Below, piece after piece: positions 1 to 6,649 of a stretch of DNA of 15,700 nt (its first letter is position 1; every line of letters starts with the position of its first letter). The notes beneath the pieces are model-generated. The model ran no database searches and was not told the DNA's origin. It saw only the letters and a program-made list of their open reading frames with translations. The stretch comes from Candidatus Gastranaerophilales bacterium. GTDB taxonomy: Bacteria; Cyanobacteriota; Vampirovibrionia; Gastranaerophilales; Gastranaerophilaceae. The stretch spans positions 1 through 15,700 of the forward strand of contig JAJQFK010000079.1 of NCBI GenBank assembly GCA_021201175.1, given 5' to 3'. The translations under genes and the position numbers were made by a program.

Positions 1-13
1 ATATTTTATAAGC

Positions 14-42
14 TTGACAAATATAAATCTATTAACTATACT
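14..42 (+). promoter_or_regulatory. sigma70-type promoter of the pilin-like gene
   Basis: A perfect TTGACA (14-19) is followed after exactly 17 bases by TATACT (37-42), one base off the consensus -10. This would start transcription near 49-50 and give a leader of about 60 bases before the ATG at 109. It is among the best-matching promoters in the window, and the gene it serves stands alone, so the pilin-like gene is probably a single-gene unit. Confidence 0.7.
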
Positions 43-108
43 TAACGTTTGATAGATATATATAACAAATACATTGTTTATAAAACAAAAATATAAGGAA
101 AGTTTATC

Positions 109-783
109 ATGTTGAAATTGAAAAGTTTCACTTTAGCAGAACTATTAATAGTCATTGTTATCATTGGAGTAATTGCTGTAATTACAATTTCAGTAATTAA
201 TAATATTTTTAATGAATCTGAAAAGAGTGCCAAAGTAAAAAAAGTATATTCTACATTCTCAAACGCAATGACTTTTATAAAATTGAAAAGCGGATATCGT
301 AGAATTGCTTTAAATAACAGTATAGAATCAATGCAAAAATGGTATGAAACATATTTAGGAACACGACTAATTACAACAAAAGTATGTTATGAGGAAAGCG
401 GCTGTTGGAATGATAATTATATAAAGGGATATAACGGTAAGGTTTTAAGCGGTTTAGGAACAAATGATAGTACAGGACTTGGAACAAATAATATTACAGC
501 AATATTGAGTGATGGAACACTTATTAGTATTGATGATTATTCATCAGATCAAATGGAGCAAATATTTGGAGTAGACTCCGGAGAAGAATCTGGTATTGGA
601 ATCTTTTTTGATATAAATGGCGCAAAAGAGCCCAATACATTAGGCAAAGATATTTTTGTAATAGTCTTTACGTACTCTAAAGGAATAGTACCAGCCTACA
701 AAGATAAGGATATTAATACTGTAAATTCAAATTGCTCTTCTTCCGGAACAGGCATTTCATGTATCAGGAAGTATTTAAATTAA
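109..783 (+). CDS. Type IV pilin-like / type II secretion pseudopilin-like protein
   Basis: This 224-residue protein has a class III prepilin signal. A short basic leader (MLKLKS) is followed by FTLAE, with Glu at mature position +5, and then an unbroken hydrophobic helix to about residue 32. A prepilin peptidase would cut after Ser6; the usual Gly is replaced by Ser. The soluble head has a motif at 168-183 (DINGAKEPNTLGKDIF) that I associate with pseudopilin-type proteins, possibly a metal-binding turn. Two cysteine pairs (93/99 and 209/218) could form disulfides outside the membrane. Residues 115-130 are two tandem copies of an eight-residue unit. The start is supported by AAGGAAAG at 95-102. 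No pilus assembly genes lie nearby, so this looks like one of many scattered pilin-like genes. Its role in adhesion, DNA uptake or secretion cannot be decided from sequence. Confidence 0.82.
   Translation: MLKLKSFTLAELLIVIVIIGVIAVITISVINNIFNESEKSAKVKKVYSTFSNAMTFIKLKSGYRRIALNNSIESMQKWYETYLGTRLITTKVCYEESGCWNDNYIKGYNGKVLSGLGTNDSTGLGTNNITAILSDGTLISIDDYSSDQMEQIFGVDSGEESGIGIFFDINGAKEPNTLGKDIFVIVFTYSKGIVPAYKDKDINTVNSNCSSSGTGISCIRKYLN
451..498 (+). repeat. 24-bp tandem duplication inside the pilin-like gene
   Basis: Bases 451-474 and 475-498 are adjacent copies matching at 19 of 24 positions. They encode GLGTNDST followed by GLGTNNIT (residues 115-130). The unit length keeps the reading frame, so this is an in-frame expansion of a surface loop in the pilin head. 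Confidence 0.65.
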
Positions 784-796
784 GTGTACATACAAA

Positions 797-853
797 AAAC
801 AAGAAAAAGATTTTTTGCTTATACATCTTATATTAAATCGGGTTTTCTTGTTT
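797..853. terminator. Possible weak bidirectional terminator between convergent genes
   Basis: AAACAAGAAAA (797-807) and its exact reverse complement TTTTCTTGTTT (843-853) flank 35 bases between the pilin-like gene and the desulfoferrodoxin, which converge here. The right arm lies inside the last codons of the desulfoferrodoxin. The stem is AT-rich and the loop long, so the hairpin is weak, but no better terminator is visible for either gene. Confidence 0.3.
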
Positions 854-1249
854 AGCAGCATTTGTCCACAATCCGTGGATATTACACAGTTCTCTGGCTG
901 TGAAGCTATCATAGCTGCAATTATTTTTAAGTTCCATATTCGGTTCTTCTCCGGGGGTAAGATATTTTCGTTTTAAATATCTCTTATCAGGAGAAATTGC
1001 TTCTATGAACATTATGTAATGTTCCTTTAACATAGGATGAATGATTGAACCGATTCTAATTAATTTATCCTGCCCCTGCATTATAATGATAGGTACATGT
1101 TTTTCCTGAATCATTTCTTCATCTTCGTACTTCTCCGGCAGCAATTCCATAGGAACAGAACAGCAAACTAATTGCCCCGCTCCGGGATTTATAATTTCAA
1201 TAATATTACCGCAAACATTACATTTATAAAGCTGCATAAGTTCAGACAT
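833..1249 (-). CDS. dfx: Desulfoferrodoxin (two-centre superoxide reductase)
   Basis: This 138-residue protein has the full length and both metal sites of a class I (2Fe) superoxide reductase, which reduces superoxide to hydrogen peroxide in the cytoplasm of anaerobes. The N-terminal desulforedoxin-like domain has Cys10, Cys13, Cys29 and Cys30, which bind the Fe(SCys)4 centre. The catalytic domain has the EKHVP motif (Glu49, Lys50, His51), then His71, His77, Cys122 and His125, matching the Fe(His)4(Cys) active site, and Lys50 is the family's superoxide-guiding lysine. No ligand is missing. The start is fixed by AAGGAGA (minus strand, 1255-1261) six bases upstream. The gene is divergent from lepA and convergent with the pilin-like gene, so it is probably monocistronic. 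A rubredoxin or similar donor would be needed and is not encoded here. Confidence 0.95.
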   Translation of the reverse strand: MSELMQLYKCNVCGNIIEIINPGAGQLVCCSVPMELLPEKYEDEEMIQEKHVPIIIMQGQDKLIRIGSIIHPMLKEHYIMFIEAISPDKRYLKRKYLTPGEEPNMELKNNCSYDSFTARELCNIHGLWTNAAKQENPI

Positions 1250-1267
1250 ATTAATCTCCTTTTGCTT

Positions 1268-1296
1268 ATATTACGAAAATTATATTATTAACTCAA
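1268..1296 (-). promoter_or_regulatory. Candidate promoter of the desulfoferrodoxin gene
   Basis: On the minus strand TTGAGT (1291-1296) is followed after 17 bases by TAATAT (1268-1273). Transcription would begin near 1260-1262, almost at the ribosome binding site, leaving a leader of only about a dozen bases. The boxes fit well, but the very short leader lowers confidence. I saw no convincing PerR or Fur box. Confidence 0.4.
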
Positions 1297-1390
1297 AGTT
1301 ATTTAATTGCCTGAATGTCTAATTCAAATTTTAAGTCTAAAGGGTAATAAAATTATTGGCAAAAGAATATTTCTGTAATAGACTAAAAAT

Positions 1391-3193
1391 ATGAAATATA
1401 TTGAGAATGTAAGAAATTTTTGTATAATTGCACATATTGACCACGGTAAATCTACTCTGGCAGACAGATTGCTTGAAAAAACCGGAACTATTGCACAAAG
1501 AGATATGCAAGACCAGCTCTTAGATACTATGGATATAGAACGAGAACGCGGAATAACAATAAAACTGAACGCCGCAAGAATGAACTATAAATCCAAAAAC
1601 GGCAAAGAATATATTTTAAATTTGATAGATACTCCGGGGCACGTTGATTTTTGTTACGAAGTATCACGTTCTCTTGCCGCATGCGAAGGCGCATTATTGA
1701 TTGTTGATGCCACGCAGGGAGTAGAAGCTCAAACACTTTCTAATGTTTACTTAGCAGCAGAACAAAATTTAGAAATAATTCCTATAATAAATAAAATAGA
1801 CCTCCCTTCGGCGGATGTTGAAAGGGTGCGCAAAGAAATAGAAGAAGTTTTAGGTATAGACGCTTCAATGGCAATACCGGTAAGCGCAAAGGAAGGTACC
1901 GGAATTGAAGAAGTGCTTGAAGCAATTGTAGATTTTGTTCCGCCTCCGGCTGATACATCCGATAAGCCTTTAAGAGCCTTGGTTTTTGACAGCGCTTATG
2001 ACCAATATCTGGGCACACTGTGCTTTTTCAAAGTTGTTGACGGCAGTATAAAACTGGGCGATAAAATCAAATTTATGGCTTCAAAAAAAGAATATGAAAT
2101 AACTGAACTCGGTTATTTAAACCCGCACAGAATTCCCGTAAAAGAACTAAAGACCGGAGATGTCGGCTATATGGGCTGTTCAATAAAAGAAGTAACCAGA
2201 TTTGTAGGCGATACAATTACTCATGTGGAAAATGGCGCCGATGAACCTTTAGCGGGATATAAAGAAGCATTGCCCATGGTCTTTTCCGGACTTTATCCCG
2301 TAGATAATGACCAGTATCAGGATTTAAAAGAGGCACTTGAAAAACTAAAACTGAACGATTCAAGTATTACGTTTGAACCCGAAACTTCATCCGCACTCGG
2401 ATTCGGTTTCAGGTGCGGTTTTTTAGGTATGCTTCACATGGAAATAGCACAGGAACGTCTGGAGCGTGAATATAATCTTTCACTCGTTACAACAGCGCCG
2501 AGCGTAATCTATAAAGTCCACAAAACAAACGGAGAAATTATAGAGATTGATAATCCTGCAAACCTTCCCGATGCTCAATATCGTGATTACATAGAAGAAC
2601 CCTACGTTAAAACAACAATAATTACTCCGAATGAATATGTCGGGTTATTAATGGAACTGGCTCAATCTAAACGCGGAATATTTCAAAATATGACATATCT
2701 TGATAAAATCAGAGTGTCGCTGCATTATGAAATACCTTTAAGTGAAGTAATTACAGATTTTTACGACCAATTAAAATCACGTTCAAAAGGTTATGCGAGT
2801 CTTGATTATGAATTTAGCGATTATAAACGTTCTGAGCTGGTAAAACTTGACGTATTATTAGCCGGAGAAATTGTTGACGCTCTCAGCGCAATTGTTCATA
2901 AAGACAGTGCATTTTATGTAGGTCAAAAATTAACATCAAAACTAAAAGATATAATTCCGAGACAAATGTTTGAGGTAGCTATTCAAGCGGCTGTGGGCGG
3001 AAGAATAATAGCAAGAACGAATATAAAAGCTTTAAGAAAAAGTGTTTTAGATAAATGTTACGGCGGAGATATTTCAAGAAAAAGAAAATTGCTTGAAAAG
3101 CAAAAACGCGGTAAAAAGAGAATGAAAGCGGTAGGACGTGTAGAGGTTCCGCAAGAAGCCTTTATGGCGGTTTTGAGTTTAAATGAAGATTAA
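1391..3193 (+). CDS. lepA: Elongation factor 4 (LepA), ribosome back-translocase GTPase
   Basis: At 600 residues this is the normal LepA length. The GTPase domain has the P-loop AHIDHGKS (14-21), the switch region ending RERGITIK (51-58), DTPGH (80-84), NKID (134-137) and SAK (165-167). Domains II, III and V follow. The family-specific C-terminal domain is complete, with GGDISRKRKLLEKQ and KRMKAVGRVEVPQEAF near the end, which separates it from EF-G. LepA acts on stalled or mistranslocated ribosomes and in 30S biogenesis. No good Shine-Dalgarno sequence precedes the ATG: the 15 bases before it are A/T-rich and lack a GGA core, unlike most neighbours. The start is still convincing because the homologous N-terminus (…VRNFCIIAHIDHGKS) begins here. 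glgC follows after 11 bases, so the two are probably co-transcribed. Confidence 0.97.
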   Translation: MKYIENVRNFCIIAHIDHGKSTLADRLLEKTGTIAQRDMQDQLLDTMDIERERGITIKLNAARMNYKSKNGKEYILNLIDTPGHVDFCYEVSRSLAACEGALLIVDATQGVEAQTLSNVYLAAEQNLEIIPIINKIDLPSADVERVRKEIEEVLGIDASMAIPVSAKEGTGIEEVLEAIVDFVPPPADTSDKPLRALVFDSAYDQYLGTLCFFKVVDGSIKLGDKIKFMASKKEYEITELGYLNPHRIPVKELKTGDVGYMGCSIKEVTRFVGDTITHVENGADEPLAGYKEALPMVFSGLYPVDNDQYQDLKEALEKLKLNDSSITFEPETSSALGFGFRCGFLGMLHMEIAQERLEREYNLSLVTTAPSVIYKVHKTNGEIIEIDNPANLPDAQYRDYIEEPYVKTTIITPNEYVGLLMELAQSKRGIFQNMTYLDKIRVSLHYEIPLSEVITDFYDQLKSRSKGYASLDYEFSDYKRSELVKLDVLLAGEIVDALSAIVHKDSAFYVGQKLTSKLKDIIPRQMFEVAIQAAVGGRIIARTNIKALRKSVLDKCYGGDISRKRKLLEKQKRGKKRMKAVGRVEVPQEAFMAVLSLNED

Positions 3194-3204
3194 AGGAGGC
3201 ACTA

Positions 3205-4440
3205 ATGGCGCTTGATACAGCATTGGTAATGATTTTAGCAGGAGGCGAAGGCAAAAGATTATATCCGCTTACCCGCGACAGAGCAAAACCGGCTGTTCCT
3301 TTCGGAGGAAGATACAGAATTATTGATTTCGTTATTAATAATTTTATTAATTCGGGATTTTATAAAATAAAAATTCTTACACAATATAAATCTGACTCTC
3401 TTAATCAGCATATTGCCAGAAGCTGGCCGGTATCTCCTATATTGGGTCAATATATAGATTTAGTTCCTGCACAAATGAGAACAAACGGCAACTGGTATCA
3501 AGGTACGGCAGATGCTGTTTATCAAAATATAACACATATTCATGATGAAAATCCGAAACACGTTTGTGTATTTGGCGGCGACCACATATACAGAATGGAC
3601 GTATCTCAAATGATGAGATTTCATAAGAAAAAAGAAGCGGCATTAACGATTTCCGCAATTCCTATCCCTATATCACAAGCAGGTGAATTCGGGATTATAG
3701 AGGTAGATGACGAATGGAAATTAACAGGATTTCAGGAAAAACCAAAATCAACACCTAAATCTATTCCGGGACGTCCTGATATGTGTCTTGCTTCTATGGG
3801 AAATTATATTTTTGAATCGCAAGATTTAGTGCGAGAGGTGGAGGAGGATTCAAAAAATTCCGAATCTAACCATGATTTTGGAAAAAATATTATCCCGAAA
3901 ATGCTGAAAGAAGGAAAAAAAGTATATATATACGATTTTTCTCAAAATGAATATACAGGTATGACAGAATCAGAACGCGGATATTGGAGAGATGTCGGAA
4001 GTATTGACAGCTACTGGCAGGCAAATATGGATTTACTGGACTATGATCCTGAATTAAATCTATATTGCACGGATTGGCCTTTAAGAACATACAATTACAA
4101 TCTTCCGCCGGCAAAATTTCTTCGGGAAGAAGCGGAAAGAGTCGGTATGGCAACAAATTCAATGGTATCAGAGGGCTGCGTTATTTCAGGCGGGAGTATA
4201 TCTAGATGTATACTTTCTCCACAGGTAAGAATTAACAGCTTTGCTAATGTTACGGATTCTATTTTAATGGAAAATGTAAATGTCGGAAGATATTCTGAAA
4301 TAAAAAAAGCGATAATAGATAAAAATGTTGACATTCCTCCGTATACAAAAATCGGATTTAACAAAGAAGAAGACAAAGCACGCGGATTTGTTATATCATT
4401 AGGAGGAGTAACAGTAGTACCTAAAGGAGCTAAATTATGA
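3205..4440 (+). CDS. glgC: Glucose-1-phosphate adenylyltransferase (ADP-glucose pyrophosphorylase)
   Basis: This 411-residue enzyme makes ADP-glucose from ATP and glucose-1-phosphate, the committed step of bacterial glycogen synthesis, in the cytoplasm. The nucleotidyltransferase fold is clear: LAGGEGKRLYPLT (11-23), RAKPAVPFGGRYRIID (26-41), GTADAVYQN (100-108), GGDHIYRMD with the likely catalytic Asp126 (124-132), FQEKP with the likely glucose-phosphate-binding Lys179 (176-180), and GYWRDVGSIDSYWQAN (259-274). The C-terminal left-handed beta-helix spans about 310-411. The position of the E. coli activator-binding Lys39 is Asp25 here, so the allosteric activator may differ; that is inference. 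A strong AAAGGAGG (3192-3199) overlaps the lepA stop and sets the start. The TGA stop overlaps the next gene's ATG. glgA, glgB and glgP are not in the window. Confidence 0.95.
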   Translation: MALDTALVMILAGGEGKRLYPLTRDRAKPAVPFGGRYRIIDFVINNFINSGFYKIKILTQYKSDSLNQHIARSWPVSPILGQYIDLVPAQMRTNGNWYQGTADAVYQNITHIHDENPKHVCVFGGDHIYRMDVSQMMRFHKKKEAALTISAIPIPISQAGEFGIIEVDDEWKLTGFQEKPKSTPKSIPGRPDMCLASMGNYIFESQDLVREVEEDSKNSESNHDFGKNIIPKMLKEGKKVYIYDFSQNEYTGMTESERGYWRDVGSIDSYWQANMDLLDYDPELNLYCTDWPLRTYNYNLPPAKFLREEAERVGMATNSMVSEGCVISGGSISRCILSPQVRINSFANVTDSILMENVNVGRYSEIKKAIIDKNVDIPPYTKIGFNKEEDKARGFVISLGGVTVVPKGAKL

Positions 4441-4931
4441 AGAAAAAATTTTTTATAGGTTTATTTATAGCAGCCGCAATAGGTTTATTTGTTTTTGCGG
4501 CAATAGTTTTAAAGCCTGATGACAAAAAACCCGTGCAACAAAATCTAAATGCGCCGATAGAAATACCTGACACCGGTATTATTACTATTCAAGAAGCAGA
4601 ATCTACTGATAAACCCATAGTCGCAATGTTTTACGTAGATTGGTGTACTTATTGCAGAAGATTCATGCCTGTTTTTGGAGAATTTGCAAAATCCTATAAA
4701 GACAAATATACTTTTGCTGTAGTAAACTGTGACTATCTCGAAAATGAAAAAATTATTAAAGATTTTCATATAATGGGGTATCCTTCATTATTCGTTATAG
4801 ATAACCAACTGGAACACAGTTTCGGATTAAATCCGGCAGGTCTTATGGATAAAGCCGTAATGAAAAAAGAATTGAATGACTACTTAAAATTGAGGGATAA
4901 ATTTTTTGTAAATTCATTACAAAATTCTTGA
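4437..4931 (+). CDS. Membrane-anchored thioredoxin-like protein
   Basis: This 164-residue protein starts with MKKK and a hydrophobic segment (about 5-25) that should anchor it in the inner membrane with the rest outside the cytoplasm. The linker to about 47 is Pro/Asn-rich. The thioredoxin fold has a WCTYC active site (Trp69, Cys70, Cys73) and a cis-proline at Pro116 (GYPSLFVI). The CTYC dipeptide differs from the CGPC of classical thioredoxin and resembles DsbD-C/TlpA-like or other thiol-disulfide proteins, so its reduction potential and direction of action are open. Cys98 is an extra free cysteine. The ATG overlaps the glgC TGA (ATGA) and is preceded by AAAGGAG (4423-4429), so translation is coupled to glgC. 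Likely roles are reduction or exchange of disulfides in envelope proteins; no partner is identified. Confidence 0.85.
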   Translation: MKKKFFIGLFIAAAIGLFVFAAIVLKPDDKKPVQQNLNAPIEIPDTGIITIQEAESTDKPIVAMFYVDWCTYCRRFMPVFGEFAKSYKDKYTFAVVNCDYLENEKIIKDFHIMGYPSLFVIDNQLEHSFGLNPAGLMDKAVMKKELNDYLKLRDKFFVNSLQNS

Positions 4932-4956
4932 CAAAAAATATTTTTAGAATCATAAT
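4928..4956 (+). promoter_or_regulatory. sigma70-type promoter of the marR-efflux operon
   Basis: A perfect TTGACA (4928-4933) is followed after 17 bases by CATAAT (4951-4956). The -35 box overlaps the TGA stop of the thioredoxin-like gene (4929-4931). Transcription would start near 4963, about 42 bases before the MarR start codon. A second CATAAT lies at 4961-4966. Confidence 0.65.
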
Positions 4957-4988
4957 AGTCCATAATCAGACGGTATGTTTTTGGACTA
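4956..4988. promoter_or_regulatory. Candidate MarR operator: 7-bp inverted repeat over the -10 box and start site
   Basis: TAGTCCA (4956-4962) and TGGACTA (4982-4988) are perfect inverted copies separated by 19 bases. The left arm touches the last base of the -10 box and the right arm lies just downstream of the predicted start. This is where an autorepressor of the MarR family would bind. The centre-to-centre distance of 26 bases is longer than the usual single-dimer MarR site, so two dimers or another binding mode would be needed. An RNA hairpin is less likely because the left arm would lie upstream of the predicted start site. Confidence 0.4.
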
Positions 4989-5004
4989 ATTTGGGGATAT
5001 ACAC

Positions 5005-5439
5005 GTGGATGAGCTGAAACTTAAAGAACAATCTGAGAAATTGCGTGAATTTCATAGAGAAATCACCAATTTTTACTGCGAATTTGCAAAATCCTTTGGA
5101 TTAACCTATGCGAGTTTGGGTGTTTTATGCATTATCGGCAAAAAAAAAGCTGCAACCCAAAAGGCTGTTTCGGAATATATAGGATTGCCCAAGCAGACTA
5201 TTAACGCAATAATAAAAGGATTTCAAAAGTCAGGATTCATTGAAACGCTTGTCGAATCAAATAAAGATAAAAGAAACAAAGAAATAATATTGAGCCAAAG
5301 CGGACAGGAGTTAGCCGATAAGGTGTTTTCTCTGATAAATAAAATAGACTACACAGCTCTTGGATGTATTGGAGAAGAAAAAAGAAACATACTGATTGAG
5401 GCAGTGGAAATATATAAAAATAATTTAAGAATGATATAG
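5005..5439 (+). CDS. MarR-family transcriptional regulator
   Basis: This 144-residue protein has the MarR winged helix-turn-helix. Dimerisation helices come first (about 5-32), then a helix-turn-helix with recognition helix at about 61-76 (GLPKQTINAIIKGFQKSG), then the wing with the DxR signature (Asp88, Arg90) followed by KEIILSQSGQE, and C-terminal dimer helices. Such proteins usually repress a neighbouring efflux operon and release DNA when a phenolic or other small ligand binds. Cys25, Cys42 and Cys121 are present, but I see no clear redox-switch arrangement. The start is GTG: the nearby ATG at 5009 is out of frame and hits a stop after two codons, and GGGGA (4993-4997) is properly spaced for the GTG. 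The adaptor gene begins 18 bases after the stop, so it heads the efflux operon and probably regulates it. Confidence 0.88.
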   Translation: MDELKLKEQSEKLREFHREITNFYCEFAKSFGLTYASLGVLCIIGKKKAATQKAVSEYIGLPKQTINAIIKGFQKSGFIETLVESNKDKRNKEIILSQSGQELADKVFSLINKIDYTALGCIGEEKRNILIEAVEIYKNNLRMI

Positions 5440-5457
5440 ATAAATAGAGGATATAAA

Positions 5458-6633
5458 ATGAGCTACTTAAACAATAAAAAAGCACAAGTGATAACTTTTT
5501 TAATAGCATTTATACTTGGGGCAATTGCATTGCAGCAATGGTCTAGTTATAAAAGCGGGCAAGAGCAGCAAGAATCAATGAGTAAGGCAAAAGAAGTACA
5601 AACAATGTCCCCTGAAATAAGAGAGATTTATTCACAATCAGAATCAGCAGGAAGAATAGAAGCAAAATACTCCGTTGATGTTGTTGCAAGAATTAACGGC
5701 TGGCTGCAAAAAAGATTTTTTGATGAAGGTGCAATGATAAAAAAAGGACAAACATTATTTTTAATTGAACCCGATGAATATCAAATAGCAGTTAGTAACG
5801 CAGCAGCAGCAGTAAGACAGAATGAAGCAACGCTCATAAATGCGGAAAAAGAACTTGTAAGAGCGCAAGAACTTGTTAAAAATGATTATGTAAGTAAATC
5901 ATATTATGATGAAGCACTGGCTACAAGAGATAAAAGCAAAGCAGCATTAGATGCGGCTAAAGCACAGCTGGCTAATGCTAAATTAAATTTAGGCTACACT
6001 AAAATCACATCCCCTATTGACGGAAAAATCGGTAAAATTATTATAACGGAAGGAAACCTTGTAAATACATCATCAGGTGCGCTGGCAAGAATAGTAAGTT
6101 TAAATCCGATTTATGTATATTTTAATCTTAAAAGCAGTGAGTTTTTAAAATTCAGAAAAGCTGACTCATCTGCCGATTTCAGCAATATGAATGTTCAAAT
6201 TCAACTGGCAGACGGAAGCATATATTCTGAAAAAGGAGTTATAGAATTTGTTGATAACGAAATTGACCAGACAACAGGTACTATAAGCTTGAGAGCAACA
6301 TTTAAAAATGATGACGGATTATTAGTTCCGGGAGATTTTGTAAAAGTAATGGTTAAATCAGAATCACCGCGCACTGTTATGCTTATTCCGCAAGCAGCTG
6401 CTTTAAATGACTCCGAAGGTTATTATGTTTGGGGTATAGAAGACAGCAAGGCTGTAAGAAAAAACATCAAAGTATCAGATGAAATTGATAAAAACTGGAT
6501 TGTTGAGGACGGGCTTGAATTAGATGATGTAATCGTGGCAAAAGGAGTACAAAGTGTAAACAGAGCCGGTCAGACAGTAAATGCACAACCTTTGAATACA
6601 CAAGCACAAGAAACAACGACACAAGAAGAATAA
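5458..6633 (+). CDS. RND efflux periplasmic adaptor (membrane fusion protein, HlyD/AcrA family)
   Basis: This 391-residue protein joins the inner-membrane pump to the outer-membrane channel. It opens with an uncleaved anchor or signal helix (about 9-26). There is no lipobox cysteine, unlike AcrA, so it is probably held by a transmembrane helix. The two halves of the lipoyl domain (about 62-106 and 180-215, the latter with ITSPIDGKIGK) flank an alpha-helical hairpin (about 109-177) rich in Ala, Lys and Glu. The beta-barrel and membrane-proximal domains follow, and the end is a Gln/Thr-rich tail. AGAGGA (5446-5451) supports the start. It lies 18 bases after the MarR gene and 16 before the pump gene, in the classic order adaptor-pump-channel. 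Substrate range cannot be read from the sequence. Confidence 0.93.
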   Translation: MSYLNNKKAQVITFLIAFILGAIALQQWSSYKSGQEQQESMSKAKEVQTMSPEIREIYSQSESAGRIEAKYSVDVVARINGWLQKRFFDEGAMIKKGQTLFLIEPDEYQIAVSNAAAAVRQNEATLINAEKELVRAQELVKNDYVSKSYYDEALATRDKSKAALDAAKAQLANAKLNLGYTKITSPIDGKIGKIIITEGNLVNTSSGALARIVSLNPIYVYFNLKSSEFLKFRKADSSADFSNMNVQIQLADGSIYSEKGVIEFVDNEIDQTTGTISLRATFKNDDGLLVPGDFVKVMVKSESPRTVMLIPQAAALNDSEGYYVWGIEDSKAVRKNIKVSDEIDKNWIVEDGLELDDVIVAKGVQSVNRAGQTVNAQPLNTQAQETTTQEE

Positions 6634-6649
6634 TTGAGAGAATAAACAA

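Noticed and set aside
1527..2018. Minus-strand frames within lepA
   Set aside because: They are shadows of the conserved GTPase domain; the sequences are low-complexity.
4924..4950. A/T-rich inverted repeat (ATTCT…AGAAT) after the thioredoxin gene, considered as a terminator
   Set aside because: The stem is only five pairs at its base, there is no GC core, and the region is better explained as a promoter.
5009..5017. ATG close to the MarR start
   Set aside because: It is out of frame and ends at a TGA after two codons; the GTG at 5005 is the start.
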